Assembly: GCA_017311185.1 (NCBI GenBank)
Contig: JAESUZ010005464.1
Coordinates: 168,501 to 232,500, forward strand
Reading direction: 5' to 3'
DNA: 64,000 bases
Source: Proteles cristata cristata
Taxonomy: Eukaryota; Chordata; Mammalia; Carnivora; Hyaenidae
Shown here: piece by piece, positions 1-13,144 of the stretch
How the letters are laid out: each line of letters starts with the position of its first letter
Position numbering within the stretch: the stretch's first letter is position 1
The notes under the pieces: model-generated
Seen by the model: only the letters and a program-made list of their open reading frames with translations
What the model was told of the DNA's origin: nothing
Databases searched by the model: none
Translations under genes and position numbers: made by a program

Positions 1-1341
1 TGATAGAAGCTGAGAAGTAGAATTGAAGACAGCAGCCTAGGTTACAGAAGAAAAACAAATGTTAAGCTCTCAGAAAAGAACTGGCAAAAAGTGAAGGGCA
101 GGGGCTGGATGGGGTGGGGAGGCTGGTGGGAGAGAAGAGCCTCCAGTACAGGCCAGACAGACTGGTAAGAAATTCATAGAGGTGCTGATGGTTTGGGGTT
201 TCTTGGGGGCATTGATTCTGTTTTATATTGTCTTCACAACCCGCTCGCCCTGCTTGCTTTAAATAATTTATTATAGCAGCAGGCCTTCCTCTGGTTAGTT
301 TCCTTTTTTATAACTTTTTCCTTCTCATCTCTGGGTCTAATCAGAGGCATATATAATAGCGGAGCTGCTCTAGAGTACTTAGGAAAATCCGTGATCAATA
401 TCACTACATTATAAACCCACTGCTGTTGGGTTCTATTTTGCGGTGCTTTCTTCCTTGTTATATTAACTGCGTATCTGTGTTTTAAACAGTATTTTATTAA
501 TCTTTGCACAATGAGACTATGGGCTTGGTCTTCTTGGCTGCAAGTATCTTTGGAGTAATCCATCATCAGAACACCATTGATCTAATGATGTATTTATTGC
601 TCACTATTGCAGCACTGGCAAGAAACCCGGTATGGTTCTAAAAAATTTGATTAAAAAGAAATCAAGTTTTTGCAAGGCGTAGCCATCCAATTATGTTAGC
701 AGCCGCCAAGAGTATTTTATGCTAAAATATACACACATATTTCAAGTGAGCAAAATGTGATCTTTTCAAAAGCTTTTAAAACTTTCTGCTACGAGATAAG
801 TAGAATAAGATGTCTCATTATTAGAAAAACTAGAAGTGCACTCCCAGTCTCAGCCAAAGGTAAGATATAGTCTGTTTTGCATTATATCCCTAAACACGAA
901 GATGGATAGATTTGTCTTTCTCATCGATATAATAAGACCAGTGGTGATACGAACTAACTCCTAGCCCTTGAACGATTTTCCAGGTAATCATTACAAATCA
1001 GAGTGAACTGAAATTAATTACCAAACAGTGACTGAGTACCTATCATGGCGAGCACCTCCTTTCTACTTAACTAACTCCAAATGCAGTTGAAGTAACAGGG
1101 CCTTTGGGAAGCTTCTGCATGTCCCTCTTTGGGCTGGTTGTACGCTGTCACAGAACCTTTACCGCTTGTAACCCCACTCCCTCCAGACCAGGAGCCCCTG
1201 GAAGGCAGGGCCCACACCTCTCATCTTCTAGCTTCTCAAGAAAGGGTGTTTAAGAAATAGTTGCCAGGTATGTTAGAGGCTACAAAGAATTATAGGGGAA
1301 CACTTAGGAGGCCTCTGAAAGATGTGCATCTTTCAGATATA
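1..1341. other. Unique sequence, no gene; possible conserved element near 220-620
   Basis: I see no repeat and no convincing exon. A 110-codon open frame on the minus strand (234-566) resembles no family I know. Positions 220-620 are rich in homeodomain-type TAAT/ATTA cores and ATCAAT-like words and lack low-complexity decay, as distal developmental enhancers often do. This is inference from texture only; conservation was not tested. Confidence 0.3.
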
Positions 1342-1354
1342 CTCACCACCAGTT

Positions 1355-1580
1355 AATTTATTAAAAATAATTTTTTTAATGTTTCTTTTTCGGAGAGAGA
1401 GAGAGGGACAAGAGTCTGAGCGTGGGAGGGGCAGAGGGAGAGGGAGACACAGAATCCAAAGCAGCCTCCAGGCTCTGAGCTGTCATCACAGAGCTTGATG
1501 TGGGGCTCGAACCCCCGCACTGTGAGATCATGACCTGAGCTGAAGTCAGACGCTTAACTGACTGGGCCACCCAGGCGCTG
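1355..1580 (-). mobile_element. CanSINE (felid tRNA-Lys type)
   Basis: Read on the minus strand it has the tRNA-like head (gcctgggtggcccagtcag), a body with cagagcctggaggctgct and a (CT)n stretch, then an AT-rich tail. A 13-bp target duplication (ctcaccaccagtt) flanks it at 1342-1354 and 1581-1593. The internal A and B boxes of the tRNA-like head are still recognisable. The 70-codon minus-strand frame here is the SINE itself, not a gene. Confidence 0.93.
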
Positions 1581-1593
1581 CTCACCACCAGTT

Positions 1594-4500
1594 GAAATAG
1601 CAGAGTCCCAGCTTTGGCCCCAGTCTCTATATTTCACGTAACTGTCATCCATTCTTGCTCTGCCATTCCTGCTCTCCCCTTCATTCCTGGCCTTTCCTCC
1701 CCTTGTCACCACCTCCCTGTTGTGACTTGTTCACAGATGCCTCCAACTCCCCCCTCCCTCCACTAGTCTAGGCCATGGCCGCTGGTACCTTTTCTATTCT
1801 CATGCTCCCTGTGTCGTATCTTGAACAGGCAGCTAACTCACAGGCCCCACTTCGAGACTTGGGGCAGCCTGACCCGCACGTCTTTTGGAGTCTCAGATGG
1901 CTTGGTCCCTCTTGCCATCCAGGGCAGCCAACTAGCTCATTTTGGCCACGGGAGGTCCGGGCACCGTGGAGGAACAAGGTGGTTGCTAGGCCTATAGGCC
2001 GCTGCTAACCGAAGTTCGGCATAAGGGGCAAACTTGACATTTGTGAAGCGAAGCTTTGAAAAAAATAACAATCCCAGCAGATTTTTATTTCAGAGACTTT
2101 TATCCATGTTTCCCATCTCTAAACCTCCTTTCGTTCAAGAAGGATCCTCTACACAACAGTGTAGATAACGTCACCTGATGACCTCAGTAAGCTCTTACCT
2201 CGGAGCGGGTTGCTGAGCTCCTGCCTGGACCATGTGTCCAGGTGGAGTTTATGGAGCAGCGCAAGGAAACCTAACTGCCTGGGGTCCAGGTCTTAGCATC
2301 GCCCTTTCATGTTGGATCTTAATGCACTTCAAATGACGACAAGAGATCACGGACACTTGTTTGCTGTCTCATCTGGGAGGTTGAGCCTCACTTAACACAG
2401 GTGTTTTTTCTCCAACCTGCCAAGAAAATACCATTAGAAAATTGAGTGATTAAATCTAAATGTTACTCAGGGCAACAGAGAAGATGAGCAGTCCTAGATT
2501 AGGTCATGGACTCACTGGTTTCCTTTAGGTCTTTCTAGTCAGAAGCACTTGCCCCAGCATGTCCCAAAGCTTCTGCTTTCATCTAGGTACTAGGGGCCAG
2601 CAAGATTTGAGGGTGGCTGTATGAGTGGGGGAGACATCTGTGGAACCCGTCTCGGCCTGTGGAGGCTGTCCCTGTGGTGCTTTGCTTTGGCATTTTCTCA
2701 GACCTGCGTTTCAGCGTCCCATATACCAGGTCTTCCTCTTAATACTTTGTGACTGTGTTACATCAACTGTGAGGTTCTCCTAGCCAGAAAGTTCTCCTCC
2801 TTCACCTTCTAGGCGTCCCTGATTTCAACTCTTGTCTTTCATTTAGTCCCACCCTCCACTCATGTTTTCTTCTCTGGAAAGGGACATTCTCCATCCTTTC
2901 TGTTCAGGTAAGAACTCTATATTGTAAAGGCTCTATGATAATCATTGTTCCCATGAACCTTTTCCCTACAGGAGTAACTGCATTTTTGACCATTTTCGGA
3001 GGACTTTCCTGGAGCATTCCACTGTGTCTTTCTGATGCTAAGTAATGCAGCTTCTCCTCTCTGGAACATTACATGCTCTAACAGCCTTACACAGTGAGAA
3101 AGGAATTCATCTTGCAAAACTTCAGTTTTCACCAACCTTACCCATACCTGCCAGGGACACCTCCCACTTTACCTGCTTAATTACTCTTACTGCCTCCTGC
3201 TCACTTTTTATATCATTAAGAAACAAGATCACAAGCCTCTGGTTGCAATAGACATATTCAATACAATCTAGGGGATGAACCTTTCTACAGAGACCAGAAC
3301 AGGCAGACGCTGAAAAGGGAAAGAAGGACAGGGCTGCCCTGCTATCTTTAGAGACAGGACATGTGCACTGATGTACTGATAAGTTATTCATCTGTTGCTC
3401 TAACCATGGACCATTTCTCTTTTGAGGCTGGGTCACTGCCTTCTAGTAACACCAACACTTGTCCCTTTCAGTGGGATCACAGTGTTCCGTTTTCTCTCCT
3501 CCATTTATTTTACTTAATTTTTACTTTGGGTGTTTCAGGTTGTTTTACTCCTGAAACTACCTACTTAAGTTGTGTCATTTCTAACCTCCGCAGATAGTTC
3601 CCTACCACTTTCCAGCCCTTGACAACATTGCACAATTAGACAGCATCCTTCTATTGAATGAAATTCCATTTTCACCGCAGATCAGTGATGAAGACATTAA
3701 GTGGCATCGTGATGGTGACCCTTTCAAGAGCTAAGGCACCATTTGCTATTCTAATTATGGTCTCTTAGCAAATTTTCACCAGTTATAATGTTCTCCCCAT
3801 TTGATAAGTAATATCTCTCAAATACTCTACAAAATCATGAAACCTATGTGCCTTGTATTTTCTATTCTCCATTACGGGCTAAATTTATAATTCTGTAATT
3901 TTCTTATAGGAAAAATACTTATTAGACTGGAATGGCTAATTTGGTTTTGAGCCATACTGCTTTTTGCTTATTGGGAACCATTAGACATTTATGTGATTTT
4001 ATTTGACCTGATTCCCAACCCCCACTGGCAGGTCTGCCGGCAGTAGTCATATTCCGACCCTTCCCTCTACAGTCAGTTAGCATCTAGGCTTTCTTGGCAA
4101 AATGGGTATTTTATTTTACTCATCCCTAATAGTTTCAATTTCAAACTAACTACATAGCCATAGCAAAAATAGCCAGTGCCCTCTTTCTTTCTAGGCCAGT
4201 CTATCTTCTGACCGCAAATCATAATACTGCACCTCTTCTTTGGAGTGTTTTTGCCCTTTAACCCTCTTGTCCCAGTAGAGAGTGAAGCTACTTCCGCTTC
4301 CTTAGCATCCGCCCTGTGCCTGGGACCTGTGCTAGGTCTTACCTGGTCCCTGTTGAAATTCTTGTTATTGGATATGGGTTCAGAAGTGGAAGCCTTAAGA
4401 AACAAAAGCCTAGTGAGGGGGTGTGCTTCATTGAGGACTTCAGGGAAAAACATGTGAACTAGGCAGGTGAAAACTGAAAGTCAAAATTTTTAAACAGAAA

Positions 4501-4757
4501 CCCAGAGATAGACCATCCAGCACCAGCTACTTACGCCAAAGCACCATCTTCCTGTTGTGACTTCTGGGGTGTTTTCCCCTTGGCCTTTTCCCGGTGACTG
4601 TCTCAGTGTTGTAAATTAAAATGCTGAGCTAGAGTCAGAAGTCCTCATCCATTCCTAGGTCTTCCCGGAGACAAAGAAATGAGTGATGCTTCCAAATAGA
4701 AATGTCCGTGTGAAGGTGATATGCAGTACACTTGCTAGGAAACCTTCTGCACACAAC
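1594..4757. other. Unique sequence, no gene seen
   Basis: Over 3 kb without CanSINE, L1 or microsatellite. Several short open frames of up to about 126 codons overlap on both strands, with no splice-site or codon pattern pointing to an exon. The segment 2500-3250 is pyrimidine-rich and could hide a decayed L2, but I could not match it. Confidence 0.5.
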
Positions 4758-4900
4758 ACAGGACTCAAACTGACCTACACAGGAAGGAAGTGTATTACCT
4801 CACGTGAGAACTAGGGCAGGCAGCAGGATTGGTTGATTCAAGGGGCATATTTACACCATCAAGGATATAGGTTCCTTTCATGTCTCTGCCATTGTTACCC
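4758..4900. repeat. Possible decayed interspersed repeat, family uncertain
   Basis: The wording around ctcaaactgacctacacagg, followed by tgtattacctcacgtgag and a later tctctgccattg, resembles an old dispersed mammalian repeat that begins tcaaactggcttaag and continues with tttattggctcacgtaactg. The match is loose and from memory. Confidence 0.3.
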
Positions 4901-5664
4901 TTAGGGACCGCTTCACTCTAAGACAGAGTCTTACCTTTGTGGGAGGACTCGCGGGTATGCCAATATCTAGAGCATAAGAAATGGACCACCCCCTTGCACA
5001 ATCTCTTTTTGAAGGAGATGAAAATATTACTAAGAAGAGTCTGAGAAGACCTATCTTCTTATCTCATTGATCAGAAGAGGATCACATGCAGCATCTGTAC
5101 ACTGGTCACTAGCAAGATGTTCTCCATCATTGCTTGAGGGAGCGGGGAGGTGGATGTGAACAAAACTGGGATTCTGTTAGTAAGAAAGAAGTGTGTGTAT
5201 GGGAGTGAGGGGGCAGTACATGTTGGCAGGCTACCGTGTCTGCTATACATTGTGACTTGGAAAGTAACTGTGAATTTCCGTTTATGACTACTATGTAGTT
5301 GGTAGTTACCACCGAAATGCTATATACATTTCTGGACACAATGGGTAGGCTAGGTTGACAGGGAGAGAAAAGCCACAATGCAGACTAATTAAGGATGGAG
5401 AAATGAGCCAAGATCAATAATTATTCTGATTAGAATCACAATAAACCCTAATGATTTCAAATGTACCAATTTATGTCTATTTGTCCTCAATGAGTAGATG
5501 ATCTTTACTGAATAAAAAAAGATTAAAACGATTTGCTCATTTCTCAATAATTCTGTACTTTGGATATATTCTTTTGTAGTATATATCTACTTGAATGTAA
5601 ACATTTTTTACTAACGTTATTTACATATCACAGCATTAACAATAATAATTACTGATGGTGGTAA

Positions 5665-5800
5665 ATGGCCGTGATTTACTGAGTGCCCTTTATAAATGAG
5701 GAATTTAGCATCCAAGAGGAGCCAGTAACTTGCTTAGCTCACATAGCCACTGAGTGGTTAAGCTAGGATTTAGACTTCGGCTCATCTGCCCGTGTCCCTT
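5665..5800 (-). mobile_element. MIR SINE remnant
   Basis: The run from 'tttactgagtgccc' through 'aatgaggaatttagca', 'agtaacttgcttagctcacatagccactgag' (in pieces) and 'taggatttagactt' follows the MIR core read in reverse (gaggaaactgag, taacttgcccaaggtcacacagc, aggatttgaaccc). It is strongly diverged and incomplete, as expected for a repeat that predates placental mammals. Confidence 0.6.
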
Positions 5801-5809
5801 CCCTGCCCT

Positions 5810-6285
5810 CCATGGCTTCTCTTTGCATTAGAAGACGGTCCCAAGACTACCATGACTTGGAGGGCCTTAAGTGATCCGGCCCTGCCTAGCTCTGTGACCG
5901 AATGGCTTACCCTCTTGCCCTCAGGAGTTTTCCAACCACACTAGCTTCCTTGTCATTTATCTCATAAGCTGCTCTCATTCTCACCTCTGACTCTGCACCT
6001 GCTGTTCTGTCCGCTCGGATCACACATCCTTAGCTCCGACGGCTCCATTCTTTCCGTTGAGGGCTCCCCTTCACAGTCACCTCTGATGACCATCCCATCT
6101 GATCTCCTTAGGGGAGTCCCCACCCCCAATCCTCTGTTTCTGCTCTATATTTGTTTCCCCTATGGTATTTGCCATAATCGTATATAATTTACCTGTCTAC
6201 TTATTTTTGCCTGCCTCCTCACCCCCACCTAGAATGTAAGTTCCACGAGGTTGGAGATCCTAGCTGTGTTTGTAAAATGAATGAA
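5810..6285 (+). mobile_element. LINE-2 3' end remnant
   Basis: Successive landmarks of the L2 3' end appear in order: ccatggcttctctttgc, ctccccttcacagtcacctc, tgaccatcccatctg, ctgctctatatttgtttccc, then tagaatgtaagttccacgag and 'ttggagatcctagctgtg' (compare tagaatgtaagctccatgag and ggcagggacc in the family). It abuts a reversed MIR just upstream, so this 600-bp block is entirely ancient repeat. Confidence 0.75.
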
Positions 6286-6464
6286 AAATCAAGTGACTAA
6301 GTTAATAAAGAAGTGAATATTTAGAAGTTTTGACCTCTAATGATCCATAATCTGCCTTTATTTCCCACACTAGGACTAAAGGTGGATGACAGTCATCAAT
6401 GAGCTGAGTGCAGGCACTGTAGATTTTTTTTCGTACATAATCTAGAAACAACAAAACCTACTTT

Positions 6465-6485
6465 TCTCTCTCTCTCTCTCTCTCT
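6465..6485. repeat. (TC)n microsatellite
   Basis: About ten uninterrupted TC units. It has no recognisable SINE head or body beside it, so it appears to be a free-standing simple repeat rather than a SINE tail. Confidence 0.9.
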
Positions 6486-8737
6486 GAGGGTAAAATAAGA
6501 TCTAGGTATCAGAATTCTTTGGAGAGAAGGAAGACTTACTACAGTAATATTGCATAAAGGTTTGAGGAGAGCTTGGTGTAAGAGGGAGATTTGAGTAATA
6601 CTCTTAACTTCAGTTTTTATTTTGATTATAGTTTTAAGGATGCCAGCTCCTTTAACATTAAACATAAACCCTTAAAAAACGGAGGCATACATATAAAGCT
6701 CAACTGTAAATTTGGAAGACTTATAATTGCATGATAACGTGCAATGGCAAATTCACTTAAAGAAAATTGTTTCCTCTGCTTATACATAATTTTTCACTTG
6801 AACTCAGGTATCTACTGAAATAATTTATTCCTAGAACTGTGTTCTTAATTATTCTGAAGTAATTATGAAGGTGCAAATTGAAAAACAGCTTTACCTCCCA
6901 TGTTAATTTGGAAGGGGTTGACAGAAGGGAAGCAGCACCTTCCTCTGAAGCTGCTTTTTTCTCTGGCTTTCAGCTCAGGACCCTCTCAGCTAAAATATGT
7001 GCTTCTGTGTTTTCCTTTCCTTGTCATTCTGTGGGTTGCTATGTGTATCCTTTGCTAAGAGTGCTGTGAACCATTATGTTCTGAGGCTTCCAGTGTGACT
7101 TCACCACTCAACCAAATAAATCATCATTTCACCTTTGACAGGAACTTCACGTCCCCCTCCTACCTGCTCATCTTCCGCAGATCTTTCCCCAAGTGCCCTG
7201 GCCAACCACACGGCCTCTCTCTCCGTGCGGGCGGTCAGTCTAAACCCGCCTGGAGTTGTTTCCTGTCTTCTGGGCTCCCCACTATCATAAAAAAAAACCC
7301 ATTGGAACTGTTACTATGAAATACACTTCTCGGCTAAATTCTCCGTATCAGACTTCCAGAAGCAGATCTAAATGTTATGGTGAGCACACATCTATATTTG
7401 AGAGTAATTTTTAAATCTAGTTCTTCCAGATTGTTTTTTTGTTTTGCATCAGACAAGTCAAAGGAAAAAAAAAACAGAAGGGGGAGGAAATGGAAGAGGA
7501 TATTTTGATGTTGTTCACATGGTACTTCCCTCCTGTGTATCCTGGAGGGGACCCCGTTCTTCCTCACTTTATAACCTGGATAGATTTGGGTGTGCAGTTG
7601 GGGAAGAGTCCATCAGGATCCAGGTGACAATGAGATGGGTAAAGGGCCAACATATCATTATCATTTACATTAGGCAGGTGCATGGTCTACATAAACTCTT
7701 GAGAGACTGCCTTTGACAGGGTAGTTTTCATATACAGTAGATAGGCCCTTTTATGGCTCGACAAAGTCTTTGTTTCTTTTTTTTTTTCTTTCTTTCTATT
7801 CTGTGTGGGTGGGAAACAGCATGAGGTTATAGAAAATGTATAGCAAAAGCAGCAGCAATGAGAAAGAATCCATAATGGGTACACACATATTGCTGGAATA
7901 TTTCCCAAGTCCTTGGAGGGGGGCGGCAGTGAAGCTTCTTTGGCAGAGGCAAAGAACATGTGCTTTTCCATGTGTGAACACCCTGTGCTTTGAAAGGTCT
8001 TTTATGATTCACAAAAGCAGCTGCTTTTGAGCCGGGGTAGCCACAGAGTTTGGGAGGGTCGCTGCAGTAGGTGTCCTGCAGACTCCTGACATGTTTTGGA
8101 GATCTGGTTAACTTTTGGGAATTAGCTTATTCACAAGTGACACGGAACAAGGATTCTCCATGAGAATGTGGCACCCTTTGTTCCTGTCTTTAGGGTTTGC
8201 AGATCAAAGTTAACAAGGTTTAAAGTTGTGAACACTCACTTGCTATGTTACATGCATACCTACAGACATAAGTTTTTATTGATGGCTTTCTTCTTAATTT
8301 TGAAAATTATGTGCGACAGTCTGACTTTACCTGGTAAATCAACTTTCCTGAGTGACTCTCAGACATATTCTTGTTGGATGGTAAGGCTTTCTGGTTAGGT
8401 ATTTGTAATCTTACCATGTTGTTGTATTTCGGTGAGTTTTTAGTTTTGACTGCACTTTTACCTAATAAATCCTGTGATTTTTGTCTTTTGTCGACTTCTC
8501 TTGCATTTCTGAGTGCTCGTTTCTGTCTCCTCTTCTCTTATCACTATAAGTTATTTTCATTTCGCTAAGGATTTCAAACCTAAATACCAGCAGTGTTGTT
8601 TCCTATCACTTTCAACGAGAGTCGTTTGTGCCCAGTTCTTCAGATGAGATAAGTAACTAGGCCGTGATTCTTTCACTTTTTGCAAGTTTTCAATTTATTG
8701 GATATTGACTTAATGAAGTGTGAATACGGTTTGCTTT

Positions 8738-8760
8738 AAAAAAAAAAAGTGGGGGGGGGG
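8738..8760. repeat. Poly-A / poly-G simple repeat
   Basis: An A11 run is followed by GT and ten Gs. This is a low-complexity slippage-prone tract with no accompanying retroposon body. Confidence 0.9.
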
Positions 8761-10997
8761 AATGTTTTGTTTTTCATGTGTCATAACTGTTATGTTTCCA
8801 AATGACAAAGCAAGACAAAAAAAAGATTATCACAAAATAAGAATTGTGTGGATATACTGAACTAAAAATCATTTGAAATGTTTCATGGCTACACTTTGTG
8901 CTAAATATAAAAATAATTGTGTTTCCCATGTGTGAGCATCAAAAGCCCCAGTTGGGAAGTCACATGGTACAGCAAGTAGGTCACTATTGATGGTAGAACA
9001 TGAGACAGGAAATGTCACAGCTAAGATTAGAGGCCCAAGCAGTCTGTCTCGCCATGCTTGCTGCATTGTTCGTCCTAAGTGGAAGGACCCAACAGGGTAT
9101 AACTAACTTTAGCCCAATTTGAAAGTATTAGCAAGGATAGCCTTTTAATCTGTCAGTCCCATTTGTTTCTAGATAACTCACTTCCCCAGTTGGGCAAAAT
9201 AATTGAACTGCACATTGGCAGACCTCTGCATACCAATTAAAATGGCAGCCTTTACACTCTAAAAGTATACGTGGGAAGTGATAGCTATACCAAACTGTAG
9301 CCACAGATCTACCTGGTGTTTGAAATCACTCACTAGGAATAAGCAATTATAATCAAAAATGAATTCTCTTTTAAAATGTCATTTATCTTCATATTTGAAG
9401 GTGAGGTGGGGATGTAGGATGGGAGGAGGGAGGACCCTTTTAGGGAATCTAGTGACCTTTCCTTTTCTTTTTTGATCAGTATGAAGAAGACTTATTATTT
9501 GTATGTGGGAATTTTCACCATGGAGTATGCCTAATTTTGCATAAGTTGGCATATTCTCACATTTAAATAAAAAGCTAGGAAGAAAAGCAGTGGTCTCCTG
9601 TGTCTGCCCCCATGAGAGCCAATACCTTATTTGGCAGGAAGGAGGGGCAGGCCAAGATGGAGCCTTGGATTCAGAGAGAAGCCATCCCCTTACGCTACAT
9701 TAAGCAGTTGAACAGAGGCCCAGAGAGCCAGCAGCTATTTGGATGTGGAGGTGAAAGCATGCCGAGGTGACTGAATTTGAATCTGTCGCTCAAGTGCCCT
9801 GAGTATTCTTTCACTTCTAGCACAGAGTCCTTCACAGAAGTACCTTGGCTTACGGATTCCATGCATTCTGGTTGGAAAGCCTCACTGCTTGAATCTCAGA
9901 GGCCTTCCCAAGCTCACACTTTCAAAGGTCATTCATGCAGATCAAAACACTCTACTTTGAACCAGGATTATTTCATGCAGGTTATAACTTTCAAGAGGGG
10001 AAGGGGGTGTGTGTGTGGAGGCTCAGTGAAGAAGTATTTTGACAGTGTTTTTACTCTTTATTCCTTCCCCAGCTTACATACAGAGCCTAGATTTGTATAC
10101 CTGATCCAGGGATAGAATGTTGGAAAAGAGGGCTGGAAGCACAGCTCTTAGAGAAATGTCTCGGGAATGAAAATTCTGGAAAAGGTGTCCAAGTGGCTGT
10201 AAGAGATACTGGCTTCTGATGGGAGAAAATACAAGTGAGGTGGCACTTGAGACTGGCTATGACACTGTGTGTGTCTGGTTCTCACCATCATAAAGCAAGC
10301 TGCTTGTGAGCTGTGGGGTTAAGCTAGTTTTCTAGGCCTCTGTCAGAGAATGTCAGTGGACAGGCATTGGTGGGAGCATCCTGGAAAACATTTTGGAATG
10401 TGTGAAATGGACCTTTGCTTTGGAAATCTTTGAAAAATCCCTTTTCTAGTTTCAAAAATGTGTGCGTCACGAAGAAATATTTACATCTTTAGTTGCCTGG
10501 TAGAACTCTACCATCTTCTGAAATTAGTAATTCCATGTTAGTTTCTGCTAGGAGATTTCTCTTTAATGTCAGTATAAATGACCAGCTGGCCAGGCGCCCC
10601 CATTCTACTTCCACCCCAGTCAGAACTCCTGAGCTTGGTCCTGCCCCTGATCAAGGTGGATATAGAACAAGACACCTTCTGGGAAAGAAAGGGAAAACCA
10701 GATTATTTCTGTGGACTTGTTCCGGCATCAGTGCTCTATGATCCTATTCATCTTTCAAGCCTGTTTATTTTTCCTCTCTCTAGGGAGCAAGTTGTAAAAA
10801 TTTCTGGTCGGTAACTTGTATGTATAAGGACAATACTCACCAGGTTACTAGTTGGCTGCTTAAATTCCTGTTGTGGCTGTTTCCTTCATCTGTGTTGTAT
10901 ACAGGAACTCAAATACAATGTGTCTGATCGCAGATTCCAAGCAAGAGTAACCAGTGGGTTTCAGACTTATTAAATGCAAGAAGAAGCAATTTCAGGT

Positions 10998-11022
10998 GGG
11001 AGGTGGGGGAGGGGTGATTGGG
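10998..11022 (+). other. G-quadruplex-forming motif
   Basis: Four G-runs (3, 5, 4 and 3 Gs) are separated by loops of 4, 1 and 5 bases, which fits the canonical G3+N1-7 pattern. Confidence 0.6.
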
Positions 11023-12097
11023 AGTGGTAGGTTGGAGAGGTCCGGTTTCCTAAGAAAATAAAGAGGGAATCCAGTATGCAAACATGTAACAGGAACCCAG
11101 CCTGGATTCACCCAGTTAATAACCTCTGTCTCTTAGTATAGGAAATACAATACCAGTGCTTATAAACCCGTGTGCAAGCAAGTAGCACGAATAAAAACTT
11201 CATTTGTAAGGGCCATCTTGTCACTGAGAAGGGCATTAAAATTTTAACTGAGATACAAAGAATCCTTTTTTATCTTTAGTCGCTCTCATGATTATGTTGG
11301 TGGAATCTCTAAAATACAGAAAACAACCTAGATTGGATTATTTACGTTGTCTTTTTGTTAACAAAACTTTTTTCCAACAAAAGAAATATACCGCCCTGTC
11401 CTCAACTACACACATTAACCAGTCAAGCTAATTTCCTAAGGGTGAATTATCCTTAGCTTTTGTGAAGGAGCCTCTGGTTTTGACTGCTTGACCTCTGAAA
11501 GGAATTGGAGGCTTCGGAACGTCCTTAGGCATTCTTGAGGAACAGGAGAGAAGCTGGTTTTTGGGGGGGAAATAGGACCGGAGAAAGTTGGGAGATCATT
11601 TTCTGGTCCCATCTTTACTTTAAAAACCTATCTTGTTGTAAGTCCGCTCCTTAAGAGATTTTACTCCTGGGTCACCAGATCCTGCCACAGAACAAAGAAT
11701 TTCTTTTAGATGTGTCTGACTGTCCTTCCAGACTCTTGAAAGAGGCGGTGGTCACTGGACTGCGTTGTCTGGCGGGCTGCCTGGCATATGGCTTTGTGAC
11801 TGCTGGGTGCAGTCAGTCATCCTGGACTTCCTGAGGTAGAAAAGTGTGCTCACAGAGGACAATCCAGGTGAAAAAAGACTCTAAATTTAGAAGACTTCCC
11901 TGTCCACGTAATACAGTTTGTTTCTTCTTCCCACACAAAACAGGGCTGCCCAGAACAGCTCTGAAAATACATGACCCTGTCTCATCCCGCCTTCTTGCAG
12001 CTGTTAAGGCTTCCAAGGGAAATTCGTGTGCCCTGAACAACTTTGCTGTGCAACACGTCATAATCCCTTGGGTTTTGTTTGCTTTTTCTCTATGTAT

Positions 12098-12282
12098 GTA
12101 TTTTTTTTCTTTTTTGGGAGAGTGAAAGCCGGTGAAGGGCACAGAGAAGGGGACAGAGGATCTGAAGCAGGCTCTGTAGCTGACAGGCTGAACTTAGCAG
12201 TAAGCCCGATGTAGGGCTTGAACTCACGAACAGTGAGATCATGACCTGAATTGAAGTTGGATGCTCAACCAATGGAGCCACC
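12098..12282 (-). mobile_element. CanSINE, older diverged copy
   Basis: The minus-strand read gives the head (gtggctccattggttgagc), the region around the B box (gttcaagccctacatcgggc) and a shortened CT stretch. A 9-bp direct repeat (cataatccc) lies at 12059-12067 and 12283-12291. The body carries a short extra insertion near 12165-12195. A younger SINE sits directly against its head side. Confidence 0.85.
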
Positions 12283-12298
12283 CATAATCCCATGTTTT

Positions 12299-12518
12299 TT
12301 AAAACAATTTTTAATGTTTTTTTTTTTTTTTTCTGAGAGAGAGACAGCATGAGCAGGGGAGGGTCAGAGAGAGAGGGAGACACAGAATCTGAAACAGGCT
12401 CCAGGCTCTGAGCTGGCTGTCAGCACAGAGCCCGACGCGGGACTCGATCCCACGAACCACAAGATCATGACCTGAGCCAAAGTCGGATGCTTAACCAACT
12501 GAGCCACCCAGGCAACTC
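12299..12518 (-). mobile_element. CanSINE abutting the previous one
   Basis: A complete felid-type SINE with a 10-bp target duplication (cccatgtttt) at 12289-12298 and 12519-12528. The left copy of this duplication overlaps the right target copy of the neighbouring SINE at 12098-12282, so this element landed within a few bases of the older one. The T-run in the tail (12318-12332) is well preserved. Confidence 0.93.
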
Positions 12519-13144
12519 CCCATGTTTTAATGTTTGTTGAGGCTGAAAACTTCCAGTCCATGGGGAAGTGTGAAGGTAAGCTAATGCGGAGATAGAGACT
12601 TGTCAACCTTACCCAGTTCTTCTGGATGGATTCAGCCAGACTCTTGTAGGTGGCAGCAGGGGAGAAGCTCAGCCAGGTAATCAGCCTTTTTTCCTCACTC
12701 ACAGGGTTTTGGGATGGAGGGTTTCTCCGGAGCTGCCAGGAAACATAAGTTTGGGGATTATCCAGGAGTTCTTTGAGCAGTCAAACAATGAAAGCCAGTG
12801 CTCTGCTAGCAGAGTATCCATTAATTTTTAATTTTTGAATTGGAAATGGCACAAGAGATTATCCACATCAGGGTTTCCAAAGTGGAGTTTGCAAGATAAA
12901 CCATTGGGGCATGGGAAGAAAATACTAGAATTTCTATATATTTTTATACCCCCCAAATAAGAAAAATTAAGTTTTACTAAGATATGGATCGACAGCTGTA
13001 CCCTCCCCTCTTCTTTAGGTCAGAAGTCCCTTTGTTCCGAGGGGGGAGGGCGGGGGGATCTCCTCACTTGTCTACAGCATGTTGCATTGTATCTGTACAT
13101 GTTGGATTAAATTAATTTGCTTATAGTTAATTGTTTCAACTAAA

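Larger units (their letters stand above)
6490..12058. other. Long unique, CanSINE-free block
   Basis: About 5.5 kb with only small simple-sequence patches: an A-run plus ten Gs at 8738-8760, and a G-rich run at 10998-11022. I see no LINE or SINE. Open frames reach about 112 codons (9777-10115) with no recognised motif. Together with 1581-6489 it forms the longest stretch in the window free of carnivore SINEs. Confidence 0.55.
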
